From contig NZ_RXZH01000011.1 of NCBI RefSeq assembly GCF_003970385.1, forward strand, positions 150 to 64,149: 64,000 nucleotides of DNA, in the 5' to 3' direction. The stretch comes from Vibrio aquaticus. Lineage in GTDB: Bacteria; Pseudomonadota; Gammaproteobacteria; Enterobacterales; Vibrionaceae. A model generated the notes under the pieces. The model was given only the letters and a program-made list of their open reading frames with translations. It had not been told where the DNA came from and made no database searches. The translations under genes were made by a program, and so were the position numbers. The first letter of the stretch is position 1, and each line of letters starts with the position of its first letter. Below, in pieces: positions 16,006-25,182 of the stretch.

Positions 16006-17289
16006 ATGCGTCATTTAGCTTTGTTGGTTTTAGGACTGGTTACACTGCCTGCTATGGCATTAACGAACGTTGACCTATACCGCTCGGAAATTGTGTTAGA
16101 CCAAACGGCTGAAAAAGCGGATGATCAAGCACGTGTGGAAGGTATGAAAGAGGTGATTGTTCGTGCATCTGGCGACCGTAACGCAGTTACAAATGAAGTG
16201 GTCAGAAAAGCACTAAGACAAAACACTCAGTACCTTGCTCAGATCAGCTATGGTCAAGTCGGCGGCGAACAAACCTTAAAGATGGGTTTTAGCGCACCTC
16301 ATATTCGTTCTCTTCTTAGTCAAGCTCAACTGCCAGTGTGGCCTGCTGCTCGCGCAAATTTATTAGTGTGGTTGGTTGAAGAGAAAGCGGACCGCAACAT
16401 TGTCTGGGAGCACTCTGACTCTCAAGTTTTAAGCCTGCTAAAATCTCAAGCCACGGTCCGCGGCCTTCCGTTGACAATGCCTGTTGGTGACTTCGATGAC
16501 ATCACGGGTGTCGCGGTATCAGACTTGTGGGGCGGTTTTATCCAGCCAGTTGGAGAGGCAAGTCAACGTTATCCTGTCGATGCAGTGCTAGTGGTTAAGG
16601 CGCAAGGTAATAGCGTTCGCTGGACCTTATATGATCAAAAACCTGCCACTATCGGGATTACTCGCCAAGCGCCCCTTTCTGGTTCTAACAACGGTGCCGA
16701 TGCTGCGACAAAGATGATCGATCAAATCAGTGATTACTACGCGAAGAAAAATGCGGTAGTGATTGCTAACGAATCTTCAGAGGCGATCAAAGTTCGTTTT
16801 ACTGAGCTTGATGATGCTGTTGGTTTCTTTACCCTAGAGAATAACCTGAAAAAACTAAGCTCTGTTGCGTCATTAGATATTCTCAAAATTCAGGGTAACG
16901 AGGTGACGTTCAATGTCCACCTGTTGTCATCGCCAGAAGAGTTTAAACAAGAAGTGCTTCGGGTTGGCCCTATCGCTCAGCTTGAAAGTGTGGTCGATCA
17001 ACCAGCATTACCACAACCAGAGGCGGTTTCTCCTGAAGACGCGGCGTTGGATGTCAATCAAGAAGTGGATGGTGTCGCAAATGATGTTGCTAACAACGAC
17101 GAACTTACTGAGATTGCCACTGAACCAACAGCACCAGTGATTGAATCTGAAATGATCTTAGTTTACGAATGGCAAGGTCAGCCTTATGTCGCTCCAGTGG
17201 CCGAGCAAGAAGAAGCGATAGAAGTTGACGCATCAGGTGACATCGTTGAAGAAAGCGCTCCGGACGTTATTGAAGCCGCTGAACAATAG
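16006..17289 (+). CDS. DUF2066 domain secreted protein
   Basis: 427 aa with a clear signal peptide (LALLVLGLVTLPAMA). The DUF2066 region follows: VDLYRSEIVLDQTAEKADDQAR, GMKEVIVRASGD, and the VWLVEE stretch. The last 100 residues are acidic, low in complexity and rich in Glu/Val. Function is unknown; the family is common in gammaproteobacteria, usually near the nucleotide-salvage genes. Divergent from uraA and followed by a strong terminator. Confidence 0.8.
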   Translation: MRHLALLVLGLVTLPAMALTNVDLYRSEIVLDQTAEKADDQARVEGMKEVIVRASGDRNAVTNEVVRKALRQNTQYLAQISYGQVGGEQTLKMGFSAPHIRSLLSQAQLPVWPAARANLLVWLVEEKADRNIVWEHSDSQVLSLLKSQATVRGLPLTMPVGDFDDITGVAVSDLWGGFIQPVGEASQRYPVDAVLVVKAQGNSVRWTLYDQKPATIGITRQAPLSGSNNGADAATKMIDQISDYYAKKNAVVIANESSEAIKVRFTELDDAVGFFTLENNLKKLSSVASLDILKIQGNEVTFNVHLLSSPEEFKQEVLRVGPIAQLESVVDQPALPQPEAVSPEDAALDVNQEVDGVANDVANNDELTEIATEPTAPVIESEMILVYEWQGQPYVAPVAEQEEAIEVDASGDIVEESAPDVIEAAEQ

Positions 17290-17313
17290 AAATAGAACGT
17301 GATAACAAGATAG

Positions 17314-17345
17314 AAAAAAGGGTCTGGAATTTCCAGACCCTTTTT
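17314..17345. terminator. bidirectional terminator
   Basis: Perfect 8-bp stem GGGTCTGG / CCAGACCC with AAATTT-like loop and A- and T-tracts on either side. It can end both the DUF2066 gene and the DUF2069 gene facing it. Confidence 0.9.
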
Positions 17346-17390
17346 GCATTGTACGGTTTTTCGCTAAATTGCTAATCGAAAGCGAAGTGC

Positions 17391-17816
17391 TTATTCAGAC
17401 TCGAAGCGTGCTTTCTCTTCTTTTTCTACCTTAGACAGTCGCTTTAGTTTCAAACCTAATTCGCTGCCTCTTGCACGTGCGTAAAGGATATTGCCAAAGA
17501 AGGCGATGGTCGTGAGCACGAGTTCTACCGCGGCTAACCAACGTTCACCATCATCCACATACAAAATTGTAAACGCATGCAGGAAGTAGAGCATCAATAC
17601 GAAATTCGCCCAAGCGTGGGTGTAAGGCTTGCCGGTTAAAATACCCGGTAGCGGCAACAACAAAGGAATAGCCCAAACAATCGCAAGCGTTGTGCTGCTA
17701 ATGTGCGGGTGAGGCGACAACGACAGTTGCCACAAAGCAACCCAACTCAATAAAGCGAGATTGCCGAATAAAGCCATCAGACGATAGAGCTTTGTCTTAG
17801 AGTTCATCTCTTGCAT
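17391..17816 (-). CDS. DUF2069 family membrane protein
   Basis: 141 aa with four hydrophobic segments and a charged C terminus (RLSKVEKEEKARFESE). The pattern LPLPGILTGKPYTHAWANFVLMLYF is that of the DUF2069 family, whose function is unknown. AAGGGA 9 nt before the ATG at 17816 supports this start. Last gene of bepA-arsC-wrbA-DUF2069, 3 nt after its neighbour. Confidence 0.75.
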   Translation of the reverse strand: MQEMNSKTKLYRLMALFGNLALLSWVALWQLSLSPHPHISSTTLAIVWAIPLLLPLPGILTGKPYTHAWANFVLMLYFLHAFTILYVDDGERWLAAVELVLTTIAFFGNILYARARGSELGLKLKRLSKVEKEEKARFESE

Positions 17817-17819
17817 GGG

Positions 17820-18389
17820 TTAGATTCCCTTCATTTTTAGTGCTGTCATAGCCAGTCGTTTACCCAATTGTTGAGCTAACTCGATTTCATCTTGGGTGAG
17901 CTTTCCATTTCCTGCCGCAACTGCACTGGCACCATAGGGAGTTCCTCCCGAGGTGGTTGAGTGGAGTTTGGGTTCAGAATAGGGGATACCAAGAATCATC
18001 ATGCCGTGGTGCAATAGAGGTAACATCATGGTTTGCAGTGTCGTTTCTTGACCGCCATGTAAACTGGAAGACGAAGTAAAAACACACGCAGGTTTGTCGA
18101 TCAAGTCACCTGACAGCCATAAAGGCGTTGTCTTATCCCAAAAATGTTTCAGGGGGGCAGCCATGTTACCAAACCACACTGGGCTTCCCATTGCTAATCC
18201 ATCACATTGCTTAAGTTCTTCAAGCGTCATGATTGGATCTTGGTGATCTGCTCTCGCATCAATTTCATCGACAGTACGCAGCAGCGCTTCACAGTCGGGA
18301 ATGGACTCAACGCCACGGGCAATTTGGCGAGCGATAGCTAGCGTTGACCCGTGACGGCTGTAATAAAGAACGGCTACTTGGCAACTCAT
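17820..18389 (-). CDS. NAD(P)H:quinone oxidoreductase, WrbA-like flavodoxin fold
   Basis: 189 aa. FMN phosphate loop YYSRHGSTLAIA near the N terminus, then GSPVWFGNMAAPLKHFWD and the SSSSLHGGQETT loop, all typical of type IV (WrbA) quinone reductases that make two-electron reductions to avoid radical formation. Overlaps the upstream arsC-like gene by 4 nt (ATGA), so the two are translationally coupled. Close to but not certainly wrbA itself. Confidence 0.85.
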   Translation of the reverse strand: MSCQVAVLYYSRHGSTLAIARQIARGVESIPDCEALLRTVDEIDARADHQDPIMTLEELKQCDGLAMGSPVWFGNMAAPLKHFWDKTTPLWLSGDLIDKPACVFTSSSSLHGGQETTLQTMMLPLLHHGMMILGIPYSEPKLHSTTSGGTPYGASAVAAGNGKLTQDEIELAQQLGKRLAMTALKMKGI

Positions 18390-18730
18390 AGAATTTCGAG
18401 TACTTGCTCCGGCGGACGACCATGTTTTGCTTGGCCATTATTCACAACGATTGGGCGCTCAATGAGTTTTGGGTTCTCACTCATCGCTTTGAACAGGGTT
18501 TCTTCATCAGCTGTTTTTAGCTCTAACTCTTTGTAGATCGCTTCTTTTGTACGCATCATTTGACGAACGTCGGTAAGAGCTAGCTGAGCCATTAGCGTTT
18601 TCAGTTCATCAATCGTTGGAGGCGTATCGAGGTATTTTACGATTTCAGGTTGAATGCCTTTCTCTTCAAGAAGAGCAAGTGTTTCGCGGCTTTTTGAACA
18701 GCGTGGGTTGTGGTAAATCACGACTGACAT
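18386..18730 (-). CDS. ArsC-family (glutaredoxin-dependent arsenate reductase-like) protein
   Basis: 114 aa. IYHNPRCSKSRETLALL has the single catalytic Cys of the family, and ERPIVVNNGQAKHGRPPEQV is the conserved C-terminal part. Similar proteins (YfgD type) sit beside bepA in E. coli and are not part of an ars operon, so arsenate may not be the true substrate. Overlaps the quinone reductase by 4 nt and follows bepA by 17 nt. Confidence 0.88.
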   Translation of the reverse strand: MSVVIYHNPRCSKSRETLALLEEKGIQPEIVKYLDTPPTIDELKTLMAQLALTDVRQMMRTKEAIYKELELKTADEETLFKAMSENPKLIERPIVVNNGQAKHGRPPEQVLEIL

Positions 18731-18747
18731 GACAGTTTCTCCATTTA

Positions 18748-20202
18748 TTATTGTAAGGCTAAGAAGCGATCGCGCTGAACCATTAATTGGTCAATGCGGG
18801 CATCGTATCTTGCTTGTTTTAAGCTTCCCAACTCAGCCAGTTGACTTGCTTGAGTGTAGTATTGGATCGCTTTATTCCAGTTGGCTTTGAGAGCCAGAAT
18901 TTCTGCGCGAGCAGCTAAGTCTTCGTCACTTGCACCCAGATGAATGTTAGCTTCTGACAGCAAGTGCCAACCATTGACATCATCTGGGTTGTCATGGGTG
19001 TAACGTTGCAACACTTTGACGGCTTCTTCATTCTTTTCTTGCTTGAGTAATGCGTTTGCGTAGTTAATGGTGATGACCGCATTGTTGGGTGCTGATTTGA
19101 GCGCTTTCTCAAGCATTGATACGGCTTTTTCAGGTTGTTTTTGCGCGATGTACAAATCAGACATGGCGTCTAGATAAAACAAGTTATCAGGGTGCTGTTG
19201 AAGCAATTTAGTCAGAATGACGCTCGCTTCATCAAGCTGGTTGTTGTCTAAGTGAACCAGTGCTTTGCCATATTGGAAGGCGGGTTGAATGCCAGGACCT
19301 GCTTTGCTTCCTTTACGTTTAAACCAATCTTGCGCAGCCGTTGCTTCAATTCCCGTATAACGAGCAACAATACGAGCTCGAGCTAGGTGATAGTTGAGTG
19401 ATGGATCGACTCTTCGTGCAGGGTAGTTTTGCGCTCGTGCTCGGCTGTCGGTAATTCGATCTTCTGGTAAAGGGTGCGTCAGCAGCATCGGTGGTGGTTT
19501 GCTTGCGTAGCGGTATTCATCGGCCAAGCGGCCAAAGAATCTCGGCATTGCATTCACCTCAAAGCCGGCTTTCGCTAGTGTTGCGATACCAAAGCGATCG
19601 GCTTCTTTCTCGTTGCTACGGGTATAGTTGATTCTACCTTGCATGCTACCGGCTGTTGTGGCGGTAATCGCGGCCATCCCCGCTTCTGGAGAGGCAATCG
19701 CCAATAATAAAGCACCGGCCAGAGCGGCCATAGTTGCAGGCGAACGTCTTGCTTGCTCTTCCATACTGCGCGCCAAATGTCGCTGAGTGACGTGGGCGAT
19801 TTCGTGGGCAACAACCGATGCTAATTCACTTTCACTTTGCGCATGCAAAAATAGCCCGGAATGCAGAGCGACATAACCGCCGAAGAAGGCAAAGGCGTTG
19901 ATATTGCGGTCGCGGATCATAAAGAAAGTGAAGGGAGTCTTCACATCTGAAGCATTGGCAACCAAGCGATGGCCCAAGTTATCAATATAAGCATTCAGAA
20001 CAGGATCGTTCACCACAGGCTGACTAGCACGCAGCATGCGCATATAGGCATCGCCATATCGAATCTCTTGGTCGATGGTCAATGTGCCGCTTGCCGTTGT
20101 TCCGATATCAGGCAGATCAAGCGTATTGGCCAAGATTGGCGCGGGTGTTCCTATTACAGCGGCAACACTCAGGCAAATTAATGAACGAGTTCGTTTGAAC
20201 AT
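18748..20202 (-). CDS. bepA: beta-barrel assembly-enhancing protease
   Basis: 484 aa periplasmic M48 metalloprotease. Signal peptide (LICLSVAAVIGTPAPILA), zinc motif HEIAH with a downstream Glu in NEKEADRFG, and C-terminal TPR repeats (about residues 300-480). Promotes assembly of LptD and degrades stalled outer-membrane proteins. First gene of the four-gene minus-strand operon, divergent from the TusA-like gene. Confidence 0.94.
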   Translation of the reverse strand: MFKRTRSLICLSVAAVIGTPAPILANTLDLPDIGTTASGTLTIDQEIRYGDAYMRMLRASQPVVNDPVLNAYIDNLGHRLVANASDVKTPFTFFMIRDRNINAFAFFGGYVALHSGLFLHAQSESELASVVAHEIAHVTQRHLARSMEEQARRSPATMAALAGALLLAIASPEAGMAAITATTAGSMQGRINYTRSNEKEADRFGIATLAKAGFEVNAMPRFFGRLADEYRYASKPPPMLLTHPLPEDRITDSRARAQNYPARRVDPSLNYHLARARIVARYTGIEATAAQDWFKRKGSKAGPGIQPAFQYGKALVHLDNNQLDEASVILTKLLQQHPDNLFYLDAMSDLYIAQKQPEKAVSMLEKALKSAPNNAVITINYANALLKQEKNEEAVKVLQRYTHDNPDDVNGWHLLSEANIHLGASDEDLAARAEILALKANWNKAIQYYTQASQLAELGSLKQARYDARIDQLMVQRDRFLALQ

Positions 20203-20419
20203 AGGTGAAAAGTGTTACTCCATTAAATGTCACCGTTGGTGAGGTATATACTAACAAGATAGGTAAACGCTTGGACAGCGTAGAGTCAAGATGGTTTCGA
20301 TCCTTGGGTTGATTCCTGCTGATGGTCAGAGTAGTGAGGTTGCACCGACTATTTCCACTGACGCATGCAAAAAAACACTATACAATATCTAACCGTTATA
20401 ATATGCATCGAGCGAGAGA

Positions 20420-20647
20420 ATGGAACCGAAAGTTTTGGATTTGCGCCAAGAGCGATGCCCGATGGCGCTGTTACTTGCTAAGCGTCACACTAAAGGGCTA
20501 ACGTCTGGTGAACAAATCGAGATTTTTGTCTCTGATTCAAACTCCATGCACGATATCACCCGATTTCTACAAAGACATCTGTTCAGCCTAACGTGTAAAG
20601 ACATGGATGGTTATTATTCTATGCAGGTGATAAAGGAACCTTTTTAA
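20420..20647 (+). CDS. TusA/YedF-type sulfur carrier-like protein
   Basis: 75 aa. LDLRQERCPMALLLAKR carries the Cys-Pro motif of the TusA family. Sulfur-relay or redox roles are known for TusA itself, but the substrate of this subgroup is not known. The stop codon abuts the ATG of perM, so the two are cotranscribed. Confidence 0.8.
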   Translation: MEPKVLDLRQERCPMALLLAKRHTKGLTSGEQIEIFVSDSNSMHDITRFLQRHLFSLTCKDMDGYYSMQVIKEPF

Positions 20648-21718
20648 ATGTTTGAAATGGTCAGTCGTTGGTATAAACGACGCTTTTCTGATCCACACGC
20701 GGTAAGCCTAGTTGCAATCTTGCTTTTTGGTTTTATTACCATCTATTTCTTTGGTGATTTGATTGCGCCTTTACTGGTGGCGATCGTGTTAGCCTATTTG
20801 CTTGAGTGGCCAGTTGTTCAGCTTTCTCGTTTTGGGATTCCTCGAACAGTAGCAGTGATGTTAGTCATCCTTGGCTTTATCGGCTTAATGATCGTGGCCA
20901 TTTTCGGCTTAGTACCGACCATTTGGCAGCAAGTTGGTAACCTTATCAACGACATTCCTACCATGTATGTGGGCTTGCAGGGCTTTATCGCTGAGCTTCC
21001 TCACCGTTACCCTGAACTGGAAAACTTCCAAATTGTAGAGTCAGTGGTGACTAATGCCAAAAACCAAGTGATTGGTATGGGTGAAACGGTCGTGAAAGGC
21101 TCGCTCGCTTCTTTGGTGAGTTTAGCGACATTAGCTGTTTACTTAATTTTGGTCCCGCTTTTGGTTTTCTTCCTGCTCAAAGACAAGGTAGAGATGATCG
21201 AAATGGCGAGTGGTATTCTTCCGCGTAACCGCCGTCTTGCGAATAAAGTTTGGCATGAAATGAATGAACAGATTTCCAACTACATTCGCGGTAAAGTGAT
21301 GGAAATCCTGATTGTAGGTGGGGTGAGTTACATTACCTTTGCCATTTTGGATTTGCGTTACGCCGTGCTGCTGGCGGTTGCGGTTGGTTTCTCTGTTTTG
21401 ATCCCATATATCGGTGCGGCTGCGGTGACCGTGCCAGTTGCGATTGTCGGCTTGTTCCAGTGGGGACTGACCCCGCAATTTTATTGGCTGCTCATTGCCT
21501 ACGGCATTATCCAAGCATTAGATGGTAATGTCTTAGTACCTGTACTCTTCTCTGAAGCGGTGAACCTTCACCCTGTGGCGATTATCGTTGCTGTCTTGGT
21601 GTTTGGTGGTTTATGGGGATTCTGGGGCGTATTTTTTGCCATTCCACTTGCGACTTTAGTTAAGGCGGTTTGGAATGCACTACCAAGTCATGATGATGAA
21701 ATAGTGCCTGATTCCTAG
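20648..21718 (+). CDS. perM: AI-2E family transporter PerM
   Basis: 356 aa with about eight membrane segments and the family signatures VYLILVPLLVFFLLKDK, IPYIGAAAVTVPVAIVGL and IIQALDGNVLVPVLFSEAVNLHP. The family includes AI-2 exporters and ion antiporters; the true substrate of PerM is not settled. Directly follows the TusA-like gene and ends at a strong terminator. Confidence 0.85.
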   Translation: MFEMVSRWYKRRFSDPHAVSLVAILLFGFITIYFFGDLIAPLLVAIVLAYLLEWPVVQLSRFGIPRTVAVMLVILGFIGLMIVAIFGLVPTIWQQVGNLINDIPTMYVGLQGFIAELPHRYPELENFQIVESVVTNAKNQVIGMGETVVKGSLASLVSLATLAVYLILVPLLVFFLLKDKVEMIEMASGILPRNRRLANKVWHEMNEQISNYIRGKVMEILIVGGVSYITFAILDLRYAVLLAVAVGFSVLIPYIGAAAVTVPVAIVGLFQWGLTPQFYWLLIAYGIIQALDGNVLVPVLFSEAVNLHPVAIIVAVLVFGGLWGFWGVFFAIPLATLVKAVWNALPSHDDEIVPDS

Positions 21719-21743
21719 CGCTAAAAGATGATATCGTTTTCAT

Positions 21744-21777
21744 AAAAAGCCTCGTTGCGGCAGCTGCGAGGCTTTTT
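21744..21777 (+). terminator. terminator after perM
   Basis: Perfect 11-bp stem AAAAAGCCTCG / CGAGGCTTTTT. Confidence 0.92.
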
Positions 21778-21911
21778 CTTTGCAGTAAAGCAAGGTTTTG
21801 GGCTTTACTTAAGTGAAGAAATGTAAGAAATTTCTTAAGGAAACGTTACGGCTGACGATAACTATATTAATAATAAAAACAACATTGCTTGCTAAACCAT
21901 CGAGGGAAACT

Positions 21912-23783
21912 ATGAGATTTAGTCAAAAAATTGTAGCAGCTTCTTCAGCGTTACTCTTAGTCACAGTAACTTTGCTGTCTATTCAACAGCTACGTACAGT
22001 AAAACAGGAAGTAGAAGCGCTGGTTGACACTAGCCTTACTGAAATGGTGAATGGTGTTAAAAACACCGTCGTTTCAGAGATGGAGAGTAAGAAAGCACTG
22101 GCTCAGTCAATGACGGAAGTGATTGAACTTGATCCTCAAAATCGACAGACAGTAAAAGAAATTCTGGAAAAACCTAAGCTAAAAAGCAGCTTTTTAGCCG
22201 TAGGTTTTGGTTATGAAGCGGATGGCTTTGTCGTTGAGAATGATGATGGCTGGGAAGCTGGCCCTGATTACGACCCTCGTGTTCGTCCTTGGTATAAAGA
22301 TGCTAAGGCGCAAGGTCGCCTAGTCGTAACTGACCCTTATGTGGATGTTTCTTCAAAGAAGGTCATTATTTCGATTGGTACTCCAGTGAAAGAAAACGGC
22401 CAATTTGTGGCGGGCATGTTCTACGACATGGAACTGGGTGGCCTTGCTGACCTAGTGAACAGCGTTAACCTTCTTGATGCGGGTTACCTTTTCATTGTGA
22501 CAGCAGACGGGACGACCATCGCTCACCCTAATGCAGCGAATAATGGTGAGAACCTGACCACATATCTTCCAAGTGCAAAGATACAAGAGGGAAGCCAGCG
22601 ATTTGAGCTAGATGGTCAAAACCTGATGGTGCGTTTTACTAAAGTCCCTTCAGAGAATTGGTATGTGGGTGCGGTCGTGGATGAAGATATTGCGTTTGCC
22701 GCGATTTCTGACATGCGCAACAGTTCGATTATTTACGTAATCATTGGTGTGGTTCTGAGTGTTCTAGTGCTTAGCTTCCTAATTAAGGCATTAATGCGCC
22801 CACTTGCGACATTGAACGAAGCAATTCAAGATGTTGCATCAGGTCAAGGTGACTTAACCAAACGCTTAGATACCAATACTGATAAAGAGTTTGCGGAGCT
22901 TGCAGAAGGTTTCAATACCTTTACTGAGACTCTACAGACGCAAATTCAGCAATCGAAAGCGATTGGGGTAGAGATCCTACGCGGTACTGAAATGACCGTA
23001 CTGGGTGCCCAGCAATCGGCGGGTGCAATGCGTAGTCAGTTGGAAGAGCTAGAGCAATTAGCGACCGCGATGAACGAAATGGCGGTGACAGCAACGGAAG
23101 TTGCAAACAACGCTCAAGGTGCAGCAGGCGCCGCGAAAGAAGCGGATGATGCAACATTGGATGGCTCGTCAGTCGTGAGCGACACCACAGCCTCTATCGA
23201 CACGCTTTCTGCTCGTATTGATCAGGCGGTAGAAGAAGTTCAAGGGTTAGAGTCGGCGACGGCGAACATTGAAACGATTCTAAAAGTAATCAACGACATT
23301 GCTGACCAAACCAACTTGCTTGCATTGAACGCAGCGATTGAAGCTGCTCGTGCAGGGGAATCTGGCCGAGGCTTTGCAGTTGTAGCGGATGAAGTAAGAA
23401 CGCTGGCTCAACGTACTCAAGAATCAACGACTGAAATTCGCAGTATGATTGAACAGCTTCAAGCCGGGGCAAGCTCGGTATCAGCGGCGATGAATGAAAG
23501 TAAGAGCACGGCAGTTGATGCGGTAGACAAAGCGCAAGCCGCAGATGGCGCACTGCAGCGTATCCGTGAGGCGATTCAACGCATCAGTGATATGAATATG
23601 CAAATCGCGTCAGCAGCAGAAGAACAAAGCTTGGTAGCGGAAGAGATCAACAGTAACACCGTGAAGATCAAAGACCTCTCAACGCAAGTTGCCGATGCAG
23701 CCGAAGAAGCCAATATGGCTATGCAAGTTCAAACAGAGAACGTACGTGAGCAAGATGCCATCTTGAATAAGTTCATCGTGTAG
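21912..23783 (+). CDS. methyl-accepting chemotaxis protein (dCache sensor)
   Basis: 623 aa. TM1 near residues 7-28; a periplasmic double-Cache sensor with the motif RPWYKDAKAQGRLVVTDPY; TM2 near 273-296; HAMP; and a cytoplasmic signalling domain with the hairpin tip around 462-502 (DQTNLLALNAAIEAARAGE). The Cache motif resembles those sensing amino acids or organic acids; the ligand cannot be told. There is no C-terminal CheR/CheB pentapeptide. The ATG at 21912 has GAGGG 5 nt upstream; the longer open frame is unlikely. Confidence 0.93.
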   Translation: MRFSQKIVAASSALLLVTVTLLSIQQLRTVKQEVEALVDTSLTEMVNGVKNTVVSEMESKKALAQSMTEVIELDPQNRQTVKEILEKPKLKSSFLAVGFGYEADGFVVENDDGWEAGPDYDPRVRPWYKDAKAQGRLVVTDPYVDVSSKKVIISIGTPVKENGQFVAGMFYDMELGGLADLVNSVNLLDAGYLFIVTADGTTIAHPNAANNGENLTTYLPSAKIQEGSQRFELDGQNLMVRFTKVPSENWYVGAVVDEDIAFAAISDMRNSSIIYVIIGVVLSVLVLSFLIKALMRPLATLNEAIQDVASGQGDLTKRLDTNTDKEFAELAEGFNTFTETLQTQIQQSKAIGVEILRGTEMTVLGAQQSAGAMRSQLEELEQLATAMNEMAVTATEVANNAQGAAGAAKEADDATLDGSSVVSDTTASIDTLSARIDQAVEEVQGLESATANIETILKVINDIADQTNLLALNAAIEAARAGESGRGFAVVADEVRTLAQRTQESTTEIRSMIEQLQAGASSVSAAMNESKSTAVDAVDKAQAADGALQRIREAIQRISDMNMQIASAAEEQSLVAEEINSNTVKIKDLSTQVADAAEEANMAMQVQTENVREQDAILNKFIV

Positions 23784-23802
23784 CGGTTTTCTTACGACAA
23801 AC

Positions 23803-23834
23803 AAAAACGCCAGCGAAGTCGCTGGCGTTTTTTT
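23803..23834. terminator. bidirectional terminator
   Basis: Near-perfect stem AACGCCAGCGA / TCGCTGGCGTT with flanking A and T tracts, between the convergent chemoreceptor and bcp genes. Confidence 0.92.
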
Positions 23835-23859
23835 ATGTCTAGGTCAACAAACCCAAGTA

Positions 23860-24330
23860 TCACTTGTTTTCGTTTAAGTAATCTAGCACGACTTCATGGT
23901 GCGTTTTTGTCTTGAACTTGTTAAACACATGCTCAATCACACCTTCTTCATTGATTAGGAAGCTGATGCGGTGCAGGCCATCGTAGATTTTACCCATAAA
24001 TTTCTTTTCGCCCCAAACGCCGAACTGGTCAGCAACCGCATGGTCTTCATCAGAAAGTAGAGTAAAGTTCAGCTCATCACGTTCGATGAATTTACCAAGA
24101 CGTTTCACTGGGTCAATACTCACGCCCAGTACTGCAACGTTATGAGCATCTAACTCTGCTTTGATATCACGTAAGCCCTGAGCTTGAACGGTACAACCTG
24201 GTGTCATCGCTTTAGGGTAGAAGTAGAATAGAACCTTCTTGCCTTTAAAGTCTTGTAACGAAACGGTTTCGCCATTTTGATCAAGTAGTGAGAACGCTGG
24301 AGCTGGAGCACCTGCAGTGAGCGTATTCAT
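23860..24330 (-). CDS. bcp: thioredoxin-dependent thiol peroxidase, Bcp/PrxQ type
   Basis: 156 aa peroxiredoxin. Peroxidatic Cys lies in AMTPGCTVQAQGLRD. The resolving Cys, five residues later in E. coli Bcp, is Gln here, so it would work as a 1-Cys enzyme or use another partner. The FYFYPKAMTPG and GVSIDPVKRL segments are intact. Cotranscribed with gcvR, which ends 12 nt upstream. Confidence 0.93.
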   Translation of the reverse strand: MNTLTAGAPAPAFSLLDQNGETVSLQDFKGKKVLFYFYPKAMTPGCTVQAQGLRDIKAELDAHNVAVLGVSIDPVKRLGKFIERDELNFTLLSDEDHAVADQFGVWGEKKFMGKIYDGLHRISFLINEEGVIEHVFNKFKTKTHHEVVLDYLNENK

Positions 24331-24342
24331 GGAGATTCCTTT

Positions 24343-24885
24343 TTATTGACTGTTTTTAATAAAATTGAGCGAGCCTTGAACGACTAAGTGTTGGCATAAT
24401 ATGTCAAACTCCTCTTGGAGCTGCATTAGATTGCACTCAGAGTCGACAGAAGCAGTAATTGCAATATGGAATTGATTCGCTGCTGAACCGATTTTTTCTT
24501 TATCGATAGTTTGTGCACTTAGTGAAGACAGGCCAATGTTCTTTTCAGCGAAGAACTGGGTGAATTTTTCTGTTAGACCGGGTTTATCTTCTGACTCAAC
24601 AAACACTTCTAAGGTATAGGCGTTATCTATGTGAGCATGAGTAGATGTACGTTTCATGATCGTAATGAGATCATGTTCTTGACCTAAAAGTGGCAGAGTG
24701 GTTTCTACGCGAGTGATGGCTGCGTTGTTACCCGATAGGAGCATTATCAACGTAAACTCGTTACCAAATAGTGCAATACGACTGTCAACGATATTACACC
24801 CTGACTGAGTGACCAAATGGACAACTTGGTTGCACACACCAGGACGATCCGTTCCTACTGCAGTAATCACTAAATGTTGAGTCAT
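24343..24885 (-). CDS. gcvR: glycine cleavage system transcriptional repressor GcvR
   Basis: 180 aa with two ACT domains: VITAVGTDRPGVCNQVVHLV at the N terminus and VFVESEDKPGLTEKF about 90 residues later. GcvR acts by binding GcvA, with glycine as the signal. I chose the ATG opening MTQHLVITAVG; an ATG 15 nt upstream is also possible. Same strand and 12 nt before bcp. Confidence 0.88.
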   Translation of the reverse strand: MTQHLVITAVGTDRPGVCNQVVHLVTQSGCNIVDSRIALFGNEFTLIMLLSGNNAAITRVETTLPLLGQEHDLITIMKRTSTHAHIDNAYTLEVFVESEDKPGLTEKFTQFFAEKNIGLSSLSAQTIDKEKIGSAANQFHIAITASVDSECNLMQLQEEFDILCQHLVVQGSLNFIKNSQ

Positions 24886-25182
24886 AGTTTCACTTATCAT
24901 GTTCCGTTAGTTAATGAGATAGCTTAGCACAGAAGAAGCGTATAAAAATCTATCTAGAACGCTTTTTATTGGCCTGTTCGAATGGAAAGTAATCAGACGT
25001 TGCTGGTCATTGAAATTCCTTGCTAGGCGCTGACATTGCCAAGAAATAAAGGCGTAATTTGCCAAAGTTCTAACATCTGATAAATATTCATTCAAATAGG
25101 TGATTTAAGCGGGTTTAAGCGCTTGTCTTTATCAATCGCCTTACAGTACCATGCGATTAGTATCTAAATTAGGGAGAAAGAC

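Noticed and set aside
24907..25095. 62-aa frame in the gcvR-dapA gap
   Set aside because: No RBS, no similarity; lies in a divergent promoter region.
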